Below, piece after piece: positions 52,891-61,927 of a DNA stretch of 64,000 nucleotides. Each line of letters begins with the position of its first letter. Positions within the stretch are counted from its first letter, which is position 1. Both the position numbers and the translations under genes were made by a program. The notes beneath the pieces are model-generated. The model was not told the origin of the DNA and did not search any database. It saw nothing but the letters and a program-made list of their open reading frames with translations. Source of the stretch: an uncultured Pelagibacteraceae bacterium (GTDB taxonomy: Bacteria > Pseudomonadota > Alphaproteobacteria > Pelagibacterales > Pelagibacteraceae); NCBI GenBank assembly GCA_902567785.1, contig CACFOR010000001.1, forward strand, positions 1 to 64,000, given 5' to 3'.

Positions 52891-54576
52891 TTAAAACAAA
52901 CCCTCTATTTCCCCTTTTTTATTTAATTTAATTGAATCAGCAGCGGGGATTCTTGGAAGACCAGGCATAGTCATGATTGAACCACAAATTACTACAACAA
53001 ATCCAGCTCCACTCGATAATCTGATTTCTCTAATCGGCAGAGTATGACCCGAAGGTGCTCCTTTTAATTTTGCGTCAGTCGAAAAACTGTATTGTGTTTT
53101 TGCTATACAAACTGGAAATTTACCAAATCCTGATTTTTCAATTATATTTACTTGATCCTTAACTTTATCATCATACTCTATACCACTTGCTCCATAAATT
53201 TCTTTTGCAATAGTTTCTACTTTTTTTAAAATTGAGATTTCGTCTTTATATATATATTTAAAATTTTCTTTGTTATTTTTTTTACAAGCATCAACAACAT
53301 TTTTAGCTAGATCCTCAGTTCCTTTTCCACCATCAGACCAATGAGTACAAAGACTTACTTTTACTCCGAGTCTTGAACAATGATCTTGGATTAAACTAAC
53401 TTCTTTATCGGTATCTGTAATAAAATGATTAATAGCAACAACCAATTCCAAGCCAAATTTTTTGACATTTTCAATGTGCTTATCTAAGTTTGGAAGTCCT
53501 TTTTTAAGAGCGTCTAAATTTTCTTTTTTTAAATCGTCTTTTTCGACGCCTCCATGCATCTTTAAAGCTCTTATAGTAGCTACTATTACAACGCAGTTGG
53601 GTTGAATTCCCGCTTTTCTACATTTTATATCTAAAAATTTTTCGGCACCAAGATCCGCACCAAAACCTGCTTCGGTAACAACATAATCAGATAGTTTTAA
53701 AGCAGTTTTTGTTGCAATTATTGAATTACATCCATGCGCAATATTAGCAAACGGACCACCATGAATTATAGCCGGATTATTTTCTAATGTTTGAGTAACA
53801 TTTGGTCTTATTGCCTCTTTAAGCAATACGGTCATAGGACCTTGGGCATTTAGATCTTTTGCATATATAGCTTTTTTATCTTTGGTATAAGCAATTGTAA
53901 TGTTAGCTATCTTATTTTCTAAATCTTCAAGATTATTTGATAAACAAAAGATTGCCATAACTTCTGAAGCTACTGTGATATCAAAACCATCATTTCTTGG
54001 TATATTATTTTTTAGTTTACCAAGATTAATTTTAATCGATCTTAATGCACGGTCATTTAAATCTACAACACGTTTCCAAAGAATATTTTCTGGATCTATA
54101 TTTAATTTATTTCCCCAATAAATATGATTATCTATTAAAGCTGAAAGCAAATTGTGAGCCGAAGTTATTGCATGAAAATCCCCAGTAAAGTGTAAATTTA
54201 TTTGTTCCATAGGAACTACTTGAGCGTAACCACCGCCAGCTGCACCACCTTTCATTCCAAAAGATGGACCTAAACTTGGTTCTCTTAGACAAACTATTGA
54301 TTTTTTTCCAATTTTATTTAAACCATCACTTAGGCCAACAGATGTTGTTGTTTTTCCTTCTCCAGCGGGCGTTGGTGTAATAGCTGTGACTAAAATTAAG
54401 TTGCTTTTTTTTTCTTTTAATTTATCGATATATTCAAAATTTAATTTTGCTATGTGTCTACCCATTGGGCTAAAAGAAACAGGATCGTCGGGAACATTAA
54501 TTTTTGAAAGAATCTTAGCAATAGGCTCCATTTTAGCCGCTCTTGCAATTTCTATATCAGATTTTACCCCACTCAT
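52891..54576 (-). CDS. fhs: Formate-tetrahydrofolate ligase
   Basis: A 561-residue FTHFS that joins formate to tetrahydrofolate with ATP. The P-loop-like [14 protein letters not shown] is near residue 70, followed by [20 protein letters not shown] and the folate site FADIAHG-type [17 protein letters not shown] chose ATG 54576, five bases after TAGGAG; a GTG two codons earlier is less likely. With formate dehydrogenase at 6549 it forms a fork deciding whether C1 units are burned or used in biosynthesis. It is divergent from the four-subunit oxidase operon. Confidence 0.96.
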   Translation of the reverse strand: MSGVKSDIEIARAAKMEPIAKILSKINVPDDPVSFSPMGRHIAKLNFEYIDKLKEKKSNLILVTAITPTPAGEGKTTTSVGLSDGLNKIGKKSIVCLREPSLGPSFGMKGGAAGGGYAQVVPMEQINLHFTGDFHAITSAHNLLSALIDNHIYWGNKLNIDPENILWKRVVDLNDRALRSIKINLGKLKNNIPRNDGFDITVASEVMAIFCLSNNLEDLENKIANITIAYTKDKKAIYAKDLNAQGPMTVLLKEAIRPNVTQTLENNPAIIHGGPFANIAHGCNSIIATKTALKLSDYVVTEAGFGADLGAEKFLDIKCRKAGIQPNCVVIVATIRALKMHGGVEKDDLKKENLDALKKGLPNLDKHIENVKKFGLELVVAINHFITDTDKEVSLIQDHCSRLGVKVSLCTHWSDGGKGTEDLAKNVVDACKKNNKENFKYIYKDEISILKKVETIAKEIYGASGIEYDDKVKDQVNIIEKSGFGKFPVCIAKTQYSFSTDAKLKGAPSGHTLPIREIRLSSGAGFVVVICGSIMTMPGLPRIPAADSIKLNKKGEIEGLF

Positions 54577-54673
54577 TGGCACTCCTATATATAAAAAAGA
54601 GCACTATGTATACATTATTTGAAGCATTTTTTACAAATAGAAAAATTTTGATTGGTCATATAAGCTTAGCTCT

Positions 54674-55930
54674 ATGCAAAAGTATTCTATACTCAGCTTA
54701 ATAAAGAATGCCTTTAGCAACCATCAAAATTGGGAGGTTGCTTGGAAAGATCCAGAGCCCAAAAAAGAATATGATGTTGTGATTGTAGGAGGCGGAGGCC
54801 ATGGTCTTGCTACAGCATATTATTTAGCCAAAGAACACAAAATTACAAACATTGCAATTTTAGAAAAAGGATGGATTGGAGGCGGTAATGTTGGAAGAAA
54901 TACAACAATACTCAGATCAAATTATATGTGGGATGCAAATGGTCTTTTCTACGAATATGGTATGAAGCTTTGGGAAAATTTATCTCAGGAACTAAATTAT
55001 AACGTGATGTATTCTCCTCGAGGGATAATTAATCTTGCTCATTCAGATGCTCAATTGAATGTATATGCTCGTCGAGGAAATTCGATGAGACTAAACGGAA
55101 TCGATGCATTAATGTTAGGTAGAGAAGAGTTGAAAAAAAAGATTCCTTTCGCAGATTTTTCTGCTTCAGCAAGATTTCCAATTTTTGGTGGTTTAATGCA
55201 ACCACGCGGTGGTACAGCACGGCATGATGCGGTTGCCTGGGGCTATGCTAGACAAGCAGATTCAATGGGAGTGGATATTATTCAACATTGTGAAGTTACA
55301 GGTTTTGATGTTCAGAATGGGAAAATAGAAGGTGTCCAAACTTCTAGAGGAAATATAAAAACAAAAAAAATTGGATTGTGTGTTGCAGGAAGTACATCTT
55401 TATTAGCAGAAAAATTAAATATGAAATTACCTATTGAAGCACATGTTTTGCAAGCTTGTGTTTCAGAACCAGTTAAACCTTTTTTAGATCACGTTGTAAC
55501 ATTTGGTGCTGGACATTTTTATTGTAGTCAGTCTGACAAAGGAGAAATGGTTATGGGTGGAGATTTAGATGGTTATAATAGTTATGCTCAAAGAGGAAAC
55601 TTGCCAACTATACAACACGTATTATCAGAGGGAGTTGCTATGTTTCCAAATTTAAGTCGGTTAAAAATGTTAAGAACATGGGGAGGGATTATGGATATGT
55701 CTATGGATGGATCTCCAGTAATCGACAAAAGTCATATTGAAGGACTTTATTTAAATTTTGGCTGGTGTTATGGAGGATTTAAAGCAACCCCTGTTTCCGG
55801 ATGGACTTTTGCACATACTATAGCACAAGACCGACCTCATAAATTAAATGAAAAATTTACTTTAAATAGATTTAATACTGGTCATCTCATTGATGAAAAA
55901 GGTGTGGGCACTAAAACTTGGATAGGATAA
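54674..55930 (+). CDS. soxB: Heterotetrameric sarcosine oxidase / N-methylglutamate dehydrogenase, beta subunit
   Basis: A 418-residue FAD/FMN flavoprotein. FAD motif VIVGGGGHGLATAYYLA near residue 36, the diagnostic GGGNVGRNTTILRSNY and the covalent-FMN His in GTARHDAVAWGYARQ identify the sarcosine oxidase beta family (SoxB or MgdA). It carries the amine-oxidising site. It is the first gene of the B-D-A-G operon, divergent from fhs. Whether sarcosine or N-methylglutamate is the substrate cannot be read off; gmaS and mgs-type genes in the window favour the latter. Confidence 0.9.
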   Translation: MQKYSILSLIKNAFSNHQNWEVAWKDPEPKKEYDVVIVGGGGHGLATAYYLAKEHKITNIAILEKGWIGGGNVGRNTTILRSNYMWDANGLFYEYGMKLWENLSQELNYNVMYSPRGIINLAHSDAQLNVYARRGNSMRLNGIDALMLGREELKKKIPFADFSASARFPIFGGLMQPRGGTARHDAVAWGYARQADSMGVDIIQHCEVTGFDVQNGKIEGVQTSRGNIKTKKIGLCVAGSTSLLAEKLNMKLPIEAHVLQACVSEPVKPFLDHVVTFGAGHFYCSQSDKGEMVMGGDLDGYNSYAQRGNLPTIQHVLSEGVAMFPNLSRLKMLRTWGGIMDMSMDGSPVIDKSHIEGLYLNFGWCYGGFKATPVSGWTFAHTIAQDRPHKLNEKFTLNRFNTGHLIDEKGVGTKTWIG

Positions 55931-55931
55931 A

Positions 55932-56198
55932 ATGTTAGAAATTAAATGTCCGTATTGTGGAAAAAGATCGCAAAACGAATTTTCCTACGGAGGAGATGCA
56001 AGCGTAAAAAGACCTGAGCTAGGAAAAGAAATTTCAGATAAGGATTGGGATGATTTTATTTATAATAGAAAAAACCCTCGAGGAAAACACTCCGAATTTT
56101 GGCATCATATAGCAGGATGCAGACAGTGGTTTAAGGTATTAAGAAGCACGGCAACTCACGAAATTTTTAAAACTGCTAAAATAGATGAGGAATTATAA
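55932..56198 (+). CDS. soxD: Sarcosine oxidase / N-methylglutamate dehydrogenase, delta subunit
   Basis: An 88-residue zinc-binding subunit. The N-terminus KCPYCGKRSQNEFSYGGDA gives the Cys pair, and WHHIAGCRQWFKVLRST near the C-terminus supplies the remaining ligands and contact helix. It is cytoplasmic and has only been seen as a structural part of these complexes. It lies one base after soxB and 3 bp before soxA. Confidence 0.92.
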   Translation: MLEIKCPYCGKRSQNEFSYGGDASVKRPELGKEISDKDWDDFIYNRKNPRGKHSEFWHHIAGCRQWFKVLRSTATHEIFKTAKIDEEL

Positions 56199-56201
56199 TA
56201 T

Positions 56202-59198
56202 ATGTCTCAAAATTTTAGATTGGATAAAGGTGGATACATAAATAGAAATAAAAAAATTTCATTTAAATTCAATGGAAAAAAATATTTTGGTTACCAAGGT
56301 GATACGTTAGCATCTGCTTTATTAGCAAACGGTGTACACTTAATTGGAAGAAGCTTTAAGTACCATAGGCCAAGAGGCTTTTTGGGAGTTAGCGTTGAAG
56401 AACCAAATGGTCAAGTTCAATTATATAGTGGAGCTACAACGGAACCCAATGCAGTTGCAACTACCGTTGAACTTGTAGAAGGATTAGTTGCAAAAAGTCA
56501 AAATTGTTTTCCATCAGTTTCTTTTGATTTTGGAGCAATAAATAATCTTTTACACAAATTTTTTCCAGCGGGTTTTTATTACAAAACATTTATGTGGCCA
56601 AAAAGTTTTTGGTATAAAATTTATGAGCCTATCATTAGAAAAGCAGCAGGCTTAGGTATAGCTCCCCTAAAACCAGATCCTGATAGATATGAACATAAAT
56701 TTGAATATTGCGATATTTTGGTTGTTGGTTCAGGACCCTCTGGTTTAGCTAGTGCTCTCGCTGCAGCAAAAAATGGAGCAAGTGTTATTTTAGCTGAAGA
56801 TAAACCAAGATTTGGTGGGAGTTTATTAACAGACGAGGTAACTATAGGAAATAAAAAAGGAAAAGACTGGGCAGATGAAACTATTATGGAATTAAAATCT
56901 ATGCCTAATGTAATTGTGAAGAATAGATCTCAAGTTTTTGGATATTACGATCATAACATGATGGTAATGATTGAAAGAACAAAAGATCATATTGAGAATC
57001 CAGATAAATTTACACCGAGACAAAAACTTTGGTATATCAGAGCTAAAGAAGTTGTTGTTTCAACAGGATCAATAGAAAGACCTTTGGTTTTTGGAAATAA
57101 TGATAGACCAGGAATCATTTTGGCTTCAGCAGCCAAGGAGTACATGAAAGTTTACGGGACACTCGTAGGAAAAAAACCAATAATTTTTACCAACAATGAC
57201 AGTGGATATGATACTGCTATAATTTTTAAAAAGAATGGAATAGATCCATTAGTTTTAGATGTAAGACTAAAATCTGAAAGTTCAGTTGTTAAAGAGGCTA
57301 AAGATTTAGGTATTAAAATTAGATTTTCATACGGTGTTGTTAACGCCGAAGGTTATAAAAAAGTAAATTCTGCATTAATTGGAAAATTAAATACAGAAAA
57401 AACTGGATATGAAAATTTAGAAAAAGTTAGCTGTGATTGTATATGCGTTTCAGGAAATTGGACTCCGACAGTTCATCTTTCATCTCAATCGGGAAATAAA
57501 TTAAAATTTAATGAAAAAGTTAATGCTTTTGTACCAAATCAACCAAAGCAAAATGAAAGCACCATTGGATCTGCAAATGGTTCATTTACTCTAAAAAAAT
57601 CATTAGAAGAAGGATTTGACAAAGGTTTTAATTTGTCAAAAAAAATAACTGGTAAAGATTCAAAAATTTCAACACCCACATCTAATGAAAAAAATTATGA
57701 ACAACAAGATAAGTTTTGGTGTATGCCCCTTCCAAAAAATAAAAGCTATAAGAGATGTGTTGATTTTCAAAATGATGTTTATGTCACCGATATAGAATTA
57801 GCTATAAGAGAAGGTTTTCGATCTATTGAACATGTAAAAAGATATACAACATTGGGTATGGCTACGGACCAAGGAAGAACAAGCAATCTAAACGGTTTGC
57901 AATTAGTTTCTAATATTGAAAAAAAAATAATTCCTGAAGTAGGACACACCACTTTTAGACCACCTTACACACCTGTTACAATAGGAGCAATAGTAGGCAG
58001 GGAAGTGGGTAAACATTATCGGCCTACAAGAAAATCACCAATACATGCTTGGCACGAAAAAAATAATGCTGTTTTTGTAGACGCTGGTCTTTGGTTAAGA
58101 CCTCGTTATTACAAACAGGGCAATGAAAATTTAATAGAAGCAGCAAAGCGTGAAGCTAGTAATGTAAGAGGTAATATAGGAGTTTGTGATGTTACCTCTC
58201 TTGGAAAAATAGATATAAAAGGTAAAGATTCTGCAGAATTTTTAAACAGAGTATATACAAATGCATGGATGAAGCTGCCCGTGGGTAAAGCAAGATATGG
58301 TGTGATGCTACGAGAAGATGGAATTGTTTTTGATGACGGAACAACAACCAGAATATCAGAAAATCATTTTCACATGACTACAACAACAGCTCAAGCAGTT
58401 AATGTTTTGAGTCATTTAGAGTATTACTTGCAAGTAGTTTGGCCTGATTTAGATGTAAATGTTTTGTCTACAACAGAACAATGGGCTGGCGCAGCGTTAG
58501 CTGGACCTAATTCTAGAAATTTATTAGAAAAACTTTTTCCTAACATGGATGTTTCTAATGAATCAATCCCATTCATGGGATTCAAAGAGGGAGATTTATC
58601 TGGAGTACCAGCAAGAATCTTTAGGATTTCTTTCTCAGGTGAATTAGCTTACGAGATAAATGTAGAGTCAGGTTACGGTATGTTTATGTGGGAAAAAATA
58701 ATGGAACAGGGAAAAGAAATGAATATTGAACCATATGGTACTGAAGCTCTTTCAACTTTAAGAATAGAGATGGGCCATGTAGCAGGTTCAGAAATTGATG
58801 GAAGAGTAATTCCTTCAGATCTTTCGTTAGATGGAATGTTGAGTAAGAAAAAAGATTTTATTGGAAAAAGATCTTTAAACAGAAAAGCTTTTATTGAACC
58901 CGAGAGAGAAAAAATTGTTGGTGTTGTGCCATTAGATAAAAAAACAATGATTCCGGAAGGTTCTCATTTAGTAGCTGATAGTAATGCTTCTTTACCAAAT
59001 CCAAAACTCGGACATATCTCTGCATCTTGTTGGAGCGTTGAATATAACAATCCTTTTTCTCTTGCAATTCTTATCAATGGTAAAAAGAGAAAAGGTGAAA
59101 AGCTATATGCACTTTCTCCATTAAAAAATAAGGTTATTCCTGTAGAAATAGTATCTTCACATTATGTTGATCCAAAAGGAGAAAGAGTACGATCATGA
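56202..59198 (+). CDS. soxA: Sarcosine oxidase / N-methylglutamate dehydrogenase, alpha subunit
   Basis: A 998-residue protein with the full alpha-subunit order: an N-terminal ferredoxin-like fold (FNGKKYFGYQGDTLASALLA) lacking a cluster, a pyridine-nucleotide-disulfide-type domain (DILVVGSGPSGLASALAAA near residue 172), and a C-terminal GcvT domain (from about 600; GKARYGVMLREDGIVFDDG, GTEALSTLRIEMGH). It binds NAD and tetrahydrofolate and converts the removed methyl group to methylene-THF. It overlaps soxG by 4 bp (ATGA). Confidence 0.93.
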   Translation: MSQNFRLDKGGYINRNKKISFKFNGKKYFGYQGDTLASALLANGVHLIGRSFKYHRPRGFLGVSVEEPNGQVQLYSGATTEPNAVATTVELVEGLVAKSQNCFPSVSFDFGAINNLLHKFFPAGFYYKTFMWPKSFWYKIYEPIIRKAAGLGIAPLKPDPDRYEHKFEYCDILVVGSGPSGLASALAAAKNGASVILAEDKPRFGGSLLTDEVTIGNKKGKDWADETIMELKSMPNVIVKNRSQVFGYYDHNMMVMIERTKDHIENPDKFTPRQKLWYIRAKEVVVSTGSIERPLVFGNNDRPGIILASAAKEYMKVYGTLVGKKPIIFTNNDSGYDTAIIFKKNGIDPLVLDVRLKSESSVVKEAKDLGIKIRFSYGVVNAEGYKKVNSALIGKLNTEKTGYENLEKVSCDCICVSGNWTPTVHLSSQSGNKLKFNEKVNAFVPNQPKQNESTIGSANGSFTLKKSLEEGFDKGFNLSKKITGKDSKISTPTSNEKNYEQQDKFWCMPLPKNKSYKRCVDFQNDVYVTDIELAIREGFRSIEHVKRYTTLGMATDQGRTSNLNGLQLVSNIEKKIIPEVGHTTFRPPYTPVTIGAIVGREVGKHYRPTRKSPIHAWHEKNNAVFVDAGLWLRPRYYKQGNENLIEAAKREASNVRGNIGVCDVTSLGKIDIKGKDSAEFLNRVYTNAWMKLPVGKARYGVMLREDGIVFDDGTTTRISENHFHMTTTTAQAVNVLSHLEYYLQVVWPDLDVNVLSTTEQWAGAALAGPNSRNLLEKLFPNMDVSNESIPFMGFKEGDLSGVPARIFRISFSGELAYEINVESGYGMFMWEKIMEQGKEMNIEPYGTEALSTLRIEMGHVAGSEIDGRVIPSDLSLDGMLSKKKDFIGKRSLNRKAFIEPEREKIVGVVPLDKKTMIPEGSHLVADSNASLPNPKLGHISASCWSVEYNNPFSLAILINGKKRKGEKLYALSPLKNKVIPVEIVSSHYVDPKGERVRS

Positions 59199-59782
59199 CA
59201 GCTATTACGCCACTAGAATTTATTCATAAAAAGGGAATTTTTGGAGATCATCATAAAAAAAATGAGGTTGATTTATTAAGGTTTTCAGAAGTTAAAAATT
59301 TGACAATAATTCAACTTGTTCAATATAAAAAGTCCAAAATTAGTATTAATGATATTAAAATTGAAAATTTAGAAATTCCTATACAAAGTTCTAATGTAAA
59401 ATCAAATAAGGAAACGAGGATTTTATGGAGTGCACCAAGAACTTGGTTAATTCTGTCTAGTAAAGAAAATATAATAAAAACAATTAAAAAAAACTGTGAC
59501 GAAGCAGAATTTGCTATTACAGATATATCTCATTCTAGAGCTATAATACAAATCCAAGGCAACCAGGCAAAAGAAGTTTTAAAGAAAGGAAGTCCAATAA
59601 ATTTTAATGAATTTGATGTTAATAAGTGTGTTAGTACAACATTTCATGGAATAACAATAATAATTGATTCAATTTCTAGTCATCCTGAAACTTTTAATCT
59701 TTTAGTTTTAAGAAGTTTTGGAGAATCTTTTTATCATCATATTACTGATGCTGCTCTTGAATTTGGTTATGTTGGAGTTTAA
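59195..59782 (+). CDS. soxG: Sarcosine oxidase / N-methylglutamate dehydrogenase, gamma subunit
   Basis: A 195-residue protein of the SoxG family, a folate-domain-like structural subunit with no obvious catalytic residues. Supporting stretches are TRILWSAPRTWLILSS, ITDISHSRAIIQIQG and the C-terminal RSFGESFYHHITDAALEFGY. It overlaps the soxA stop and completes the operon. It converges on the GFA gene with one base between, leaving no room for a terminator. Confidence 0.88.
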   Translation: MTAITPLEFIHKKGIFGDHHKKNEVDLLRFSEVKNLTIIQLVQYKKSKISINDIKIENLEIPIQSSNVKSNKETRILWSAPRTWLILSSKENIIKTIKKNCDEAEFAITDISHSRAIIQIQGNQAKEVLKKGSPINFNEFDVNKCVSTTFHGITIIIDSISSHPETFNLLVLRSFGESFYHHITDAALEFGYVGV

Positions 59783-59783
59783 A

Positions 59784-60140
59784 TTATAATTTTTCTCCAT
59801 CATAAACAGGAACATTTTTAAATTTAAATATATCAATATTATCTAAACATGCTACGTTGAATTCATAGTTTTCAGGATTTGTATATGATTTATGATGTGT
59901 ATATATTCCACATATAGAGCAAAAAAAATGTTCGGCTTTATTTTTGCCAAATTTATAAAGTTTTAATTTTTTGGATCCTTTTATTATTTTTAAATTATTT
60001 AACTTTATTTTAGCCATAATCGAACCACGCCTTTTGCATAGAGAGCAATTACACCTAACCAACTCTTCAAGGTCATTATGTAATTTTAATTCAATTTGAA
60101 TTTCTTTGCAGTGACAGGTTAAAGTTTCTATTTTGCTCAT
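59784..60140 (-). CDS. GFA/CENP-V-family zinc protein
   Basis: A 118-residue protein with the GFA cysteine sets: CHCKEIQIEL at the N-terminus, CNCSLCKRRGSIMAK, and CSICGIYTHHKS. These bind two zinc ions. The founding member was reported to speed glutathione adduct formation with formaldehyde, but most relatives are untested. It is the last gene of the Rieske-EgtD-2OG operon, 12 bp after the oxygenase, where formaldehyde from oxidative demethylation could appear. Start set at ATG 60140; a GTG three codons upstream is possible. Confidence 0.85.
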   Translation of the reverse strand: MSKIETLTCHCKEIQIELKLHNDLEELVRCNCSLCKRRGSIMAKIKLNNLKIIKGSKKLKLYKFGKNKAEHFFCSICGIYTHHKSYTNPENYEFNVACLDNIDIFKFKNVPVYDGEKL

Positions 60141-60152
60141 TTTGTTCACGAT

Positions 60153-61004
60153 TTAATCAGCCAAACCATCCGAACGTTTAATGTTTCTTTCATGATGTAT
60201 GGGTAATACTTTTCCATATATAGCTCTTGAATGCTCTGGTGTATTTACTCTCCAAGGATCTAAAACATAAGCTGGTATTGCAAGATATCTTGAACGATTC
60301 CCTTCTATTTTTGTAACACGATGCAGAGTAAAGCGTCCTTTAAAGATTTGCAGGTCTCCTGGCTCTAATTTTAATTGTTGAACTCTTTTGCGGTTTCCAT
60401 CTAATACTTTTTTTACTTCATCAAAATTTTCATTACCTGGTTCACGTATATTAGGACAGTATTCAAATATTCCCCCTTTGTCAGGCTTTTGTAACATTAT
60501 ACTTAATGTAAATTCACAACTATCAAAGTGCCAAGGAAGAATACCATCTGGTTTCATAATATTATAAGCATGGCAAGCCAAAGGATCAGCCCATCGATAA
60601 ATTGGAGATATTCCTACGCAAGCAGATACGAACTTTAAAAGTTCCTCCTGTTCATAAAGAAATTTCATTTCTGAGTTTTTTTCAAAAAGATCCGAATTTA
60701 AATAACCATTATACCGTTTAGAAAATATTCGCTTCGGATGATCTTTTTCAAAAGATTTTTCTTCTTTAGAGTTTAAATAAGGATTAATACTCTCTTTAGA
60801 CATATAAACTTCATCAATTTGTTGTTCCAACTCTGTATTCATTATTTTTAAAGATTTAGGTAAAATGAAATTTGGAATAGTAGAGCAACTAAACTGATCT
60901 AATTCATTTTTGCATTTTTTTACTAATTCTTTTGTAATAGTAGAATTTAAATCTTGTATTGGGTATCTCGTAAGATTAATTATAGTTTCTAATCTATTAT
61001 TCAT
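60153..61004 (-). CDS. Fe(II)/2-oxoglutarate-dependent oxygenase, BesD/HalD-like
   Basis: A 283-residue double-stranded beta-helix oxygenase. The iron facial triad is complete: His159 and Asp161 (PWHFDSCEF) and His228 (TLHRVTKIEG), with Arg238 or Arg240 for 2-oxoglutarate. The surrounding pattern (HFDSCEFTLSIMLQ, GGIFEY, PGDLQIFKGR) resembles the BesD/HalD family acting on free amino acids, but the Asp means hydroxylation, not halogenation, is expected. Start placed at ATG 61004, 14 bp after the egtD-like stop; a longer frame would overlap that gene. The substrate is probably an amino acid or its betaine (inference). Confidence 0.8.
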   Translation of the reverse strand: MNNRLETIINLTRYPIQDLNSTITKELVKKCKNELDQFSCSTIPNFILPKSLKIMNTELEQQIDEVYMSKESINPYLNSKEEKSFEKDHPKRIFSKRYNGYLNSDLFEKNSEMKFLYEQEELLKFVSACVGISPIYRWADPLACHAYNIMKPDGILPWHFDSCEFTLSIMLQKPDKGGIFEYCPNIREPGNENFDEVKKVLDGNRKRVQQLKLEPGDLQIFKGRFTLHRVTKIEGNRSRYLAIPAYVLDPWRVNTPEHSRAIYGKVLPIHHERNIKRSDGLAD

Positions 61005-61018
61005 TTTTTTAAAGTTTA

Positions 61019-61924
61019 CTATGCCTGTAGTAAAAAAACAGCGTAATATTTTTTTCTGTCTTTCCAATGTTTTTTTACACGCCAACCAGAAGATTTAGCT
61101 AATTTATTAAACTTAGAAATTGTGAATTTATTAGATATTTCAGCTTGAATTTTTTCATCTTTCTTAAAATAAAATTTTTTTTTGTTAATAAAAAAGTTTT
61201 GATATTTTTTAGATACAATGAAGTTTTCCATAGAACTTTTTTTCTTATTAAAGGTAGCTATATATTTAAAGTCTTTTACTTTAAGCTTTGTTTTAACTTT
61301 CTTGTTAATTATATTGATTAAATTAAGATTGAATTTTGCAGTAAAGTTACCTTTGTCATTGTAAGCGTTTTTAAGTATTTTAACATTTTTAATTAAGTCA
61401 ACGCCAACAAATATAAAACTTTTTTTACCTAAGGTTTTTTTTGCATTTTTAAGAAATTTTTTTTCTTCTCCATTATAAAAATTTCCAATTGATGAACCTA
61501 AAAAAAAACCAACTTTAGTTTTGGATATATTTTTTGGTAATTTTATATATTTTATATAATCACAATAAGTAGGAAGTATTCTTAACTTGGGAAAATATTC
61601 AGATAATTTTTTTGATGATTTATTAATAAAATCAAAAGAAATATCTAATGGCACATAAAATTTTACCTGATCATTTAATAAAATACTGATTTTTTCTGTT
61701 GATCCGCTTCCAAATTCAACAAAAGTTAAATTATCTTCAAAAATTTTATTTAATTCATTGCTAATTTTTTTTAAAATTTCTTTTTCAACTCGAGTAACAT
61801 AATATTCTTTTGTCTTTGTAATCTTCTCAAAATACCTACTTCCTTGCAGATCATAATGAAACTTTGATGGAATAATTTTTCTTTTTTTGGCAAAATTTTT
61901 TTCCAAAACCTTGTCTAGTTGCAT
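61019..61924 (-). CDS. egtD: EgtD-type L-histidine N-alpha-methyltransferase
   Basis: A 301-residue SAM methyltransferase of the EgtD family. Evidence: EYYVTRVEKEIL at about 40-51, the SAM motif FVEFGSGSTEK at 68-78, Asn148 in SSIGNFY, and residues equivalent to the Met/Glu histidine pocket of mycobacterial EgtD (Met232 in SSMENFIVS, Glu262 and Ser264 in QAEISNKFT). It should trimethylate histidine to hercynine (histidine betaine) in the cytoplasm. No EgtB sulfoxide synthase is present, so ordinary ergothioneine synthesis is not supported here. It lies 3 bp after the Rieske gene. Confidence 0.88.
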   Translation of the reverse strand: MQLDKVLEKNFAKKRKIIPSKFHYDLQGSRYFEKITKTKEYYVTRVEKEILKKISNELNKIFEDNLTFVEFGSGSTEKISILLNDQVKFYVPLDISFDFINKSSKKLSEYFPKLRILPTYCDYIKYIKLPKNISKTKVGFFLGSSIGNFYNGEEKKFLKNAKKTLGKKSFIFVGVDLIKNVKILKNAYNDKGNFTAKFNLNLINIINKKVKTKLKVKDFKYIATFNKKKSSMENFIVSKKYQNFFINKKKFYFKKDEKIQAEISNKFTISKFNKLAKSSGWRVKKHWKDRKKYYAVFLLQA

Positions 61925-61927
61925 AGT

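Noticed and set aside
52868-52900. AT-rich inverted repeat between adenine deaminase and fhs as a terminator
   Set aside because: The arms are only A and T in a 7-bp convergent gap; such symmetry is expected by chance at this base composition.
54583-54673. Clear bidirectional promoter between fhs and soxB
   Set aside because: Several AT-rich hexamers exist, but none gives a convincing -35/-10 pair with proper spacing, so none is listed.
60153-61004. Assignment of the 2OG oxygenase as an amino-acid halogenase
   Set aside because: The iron-binding Asp161 is present (HFD). Known halogenases of this fold have Gly or Ala there, so a hydroxylase is the proper call.
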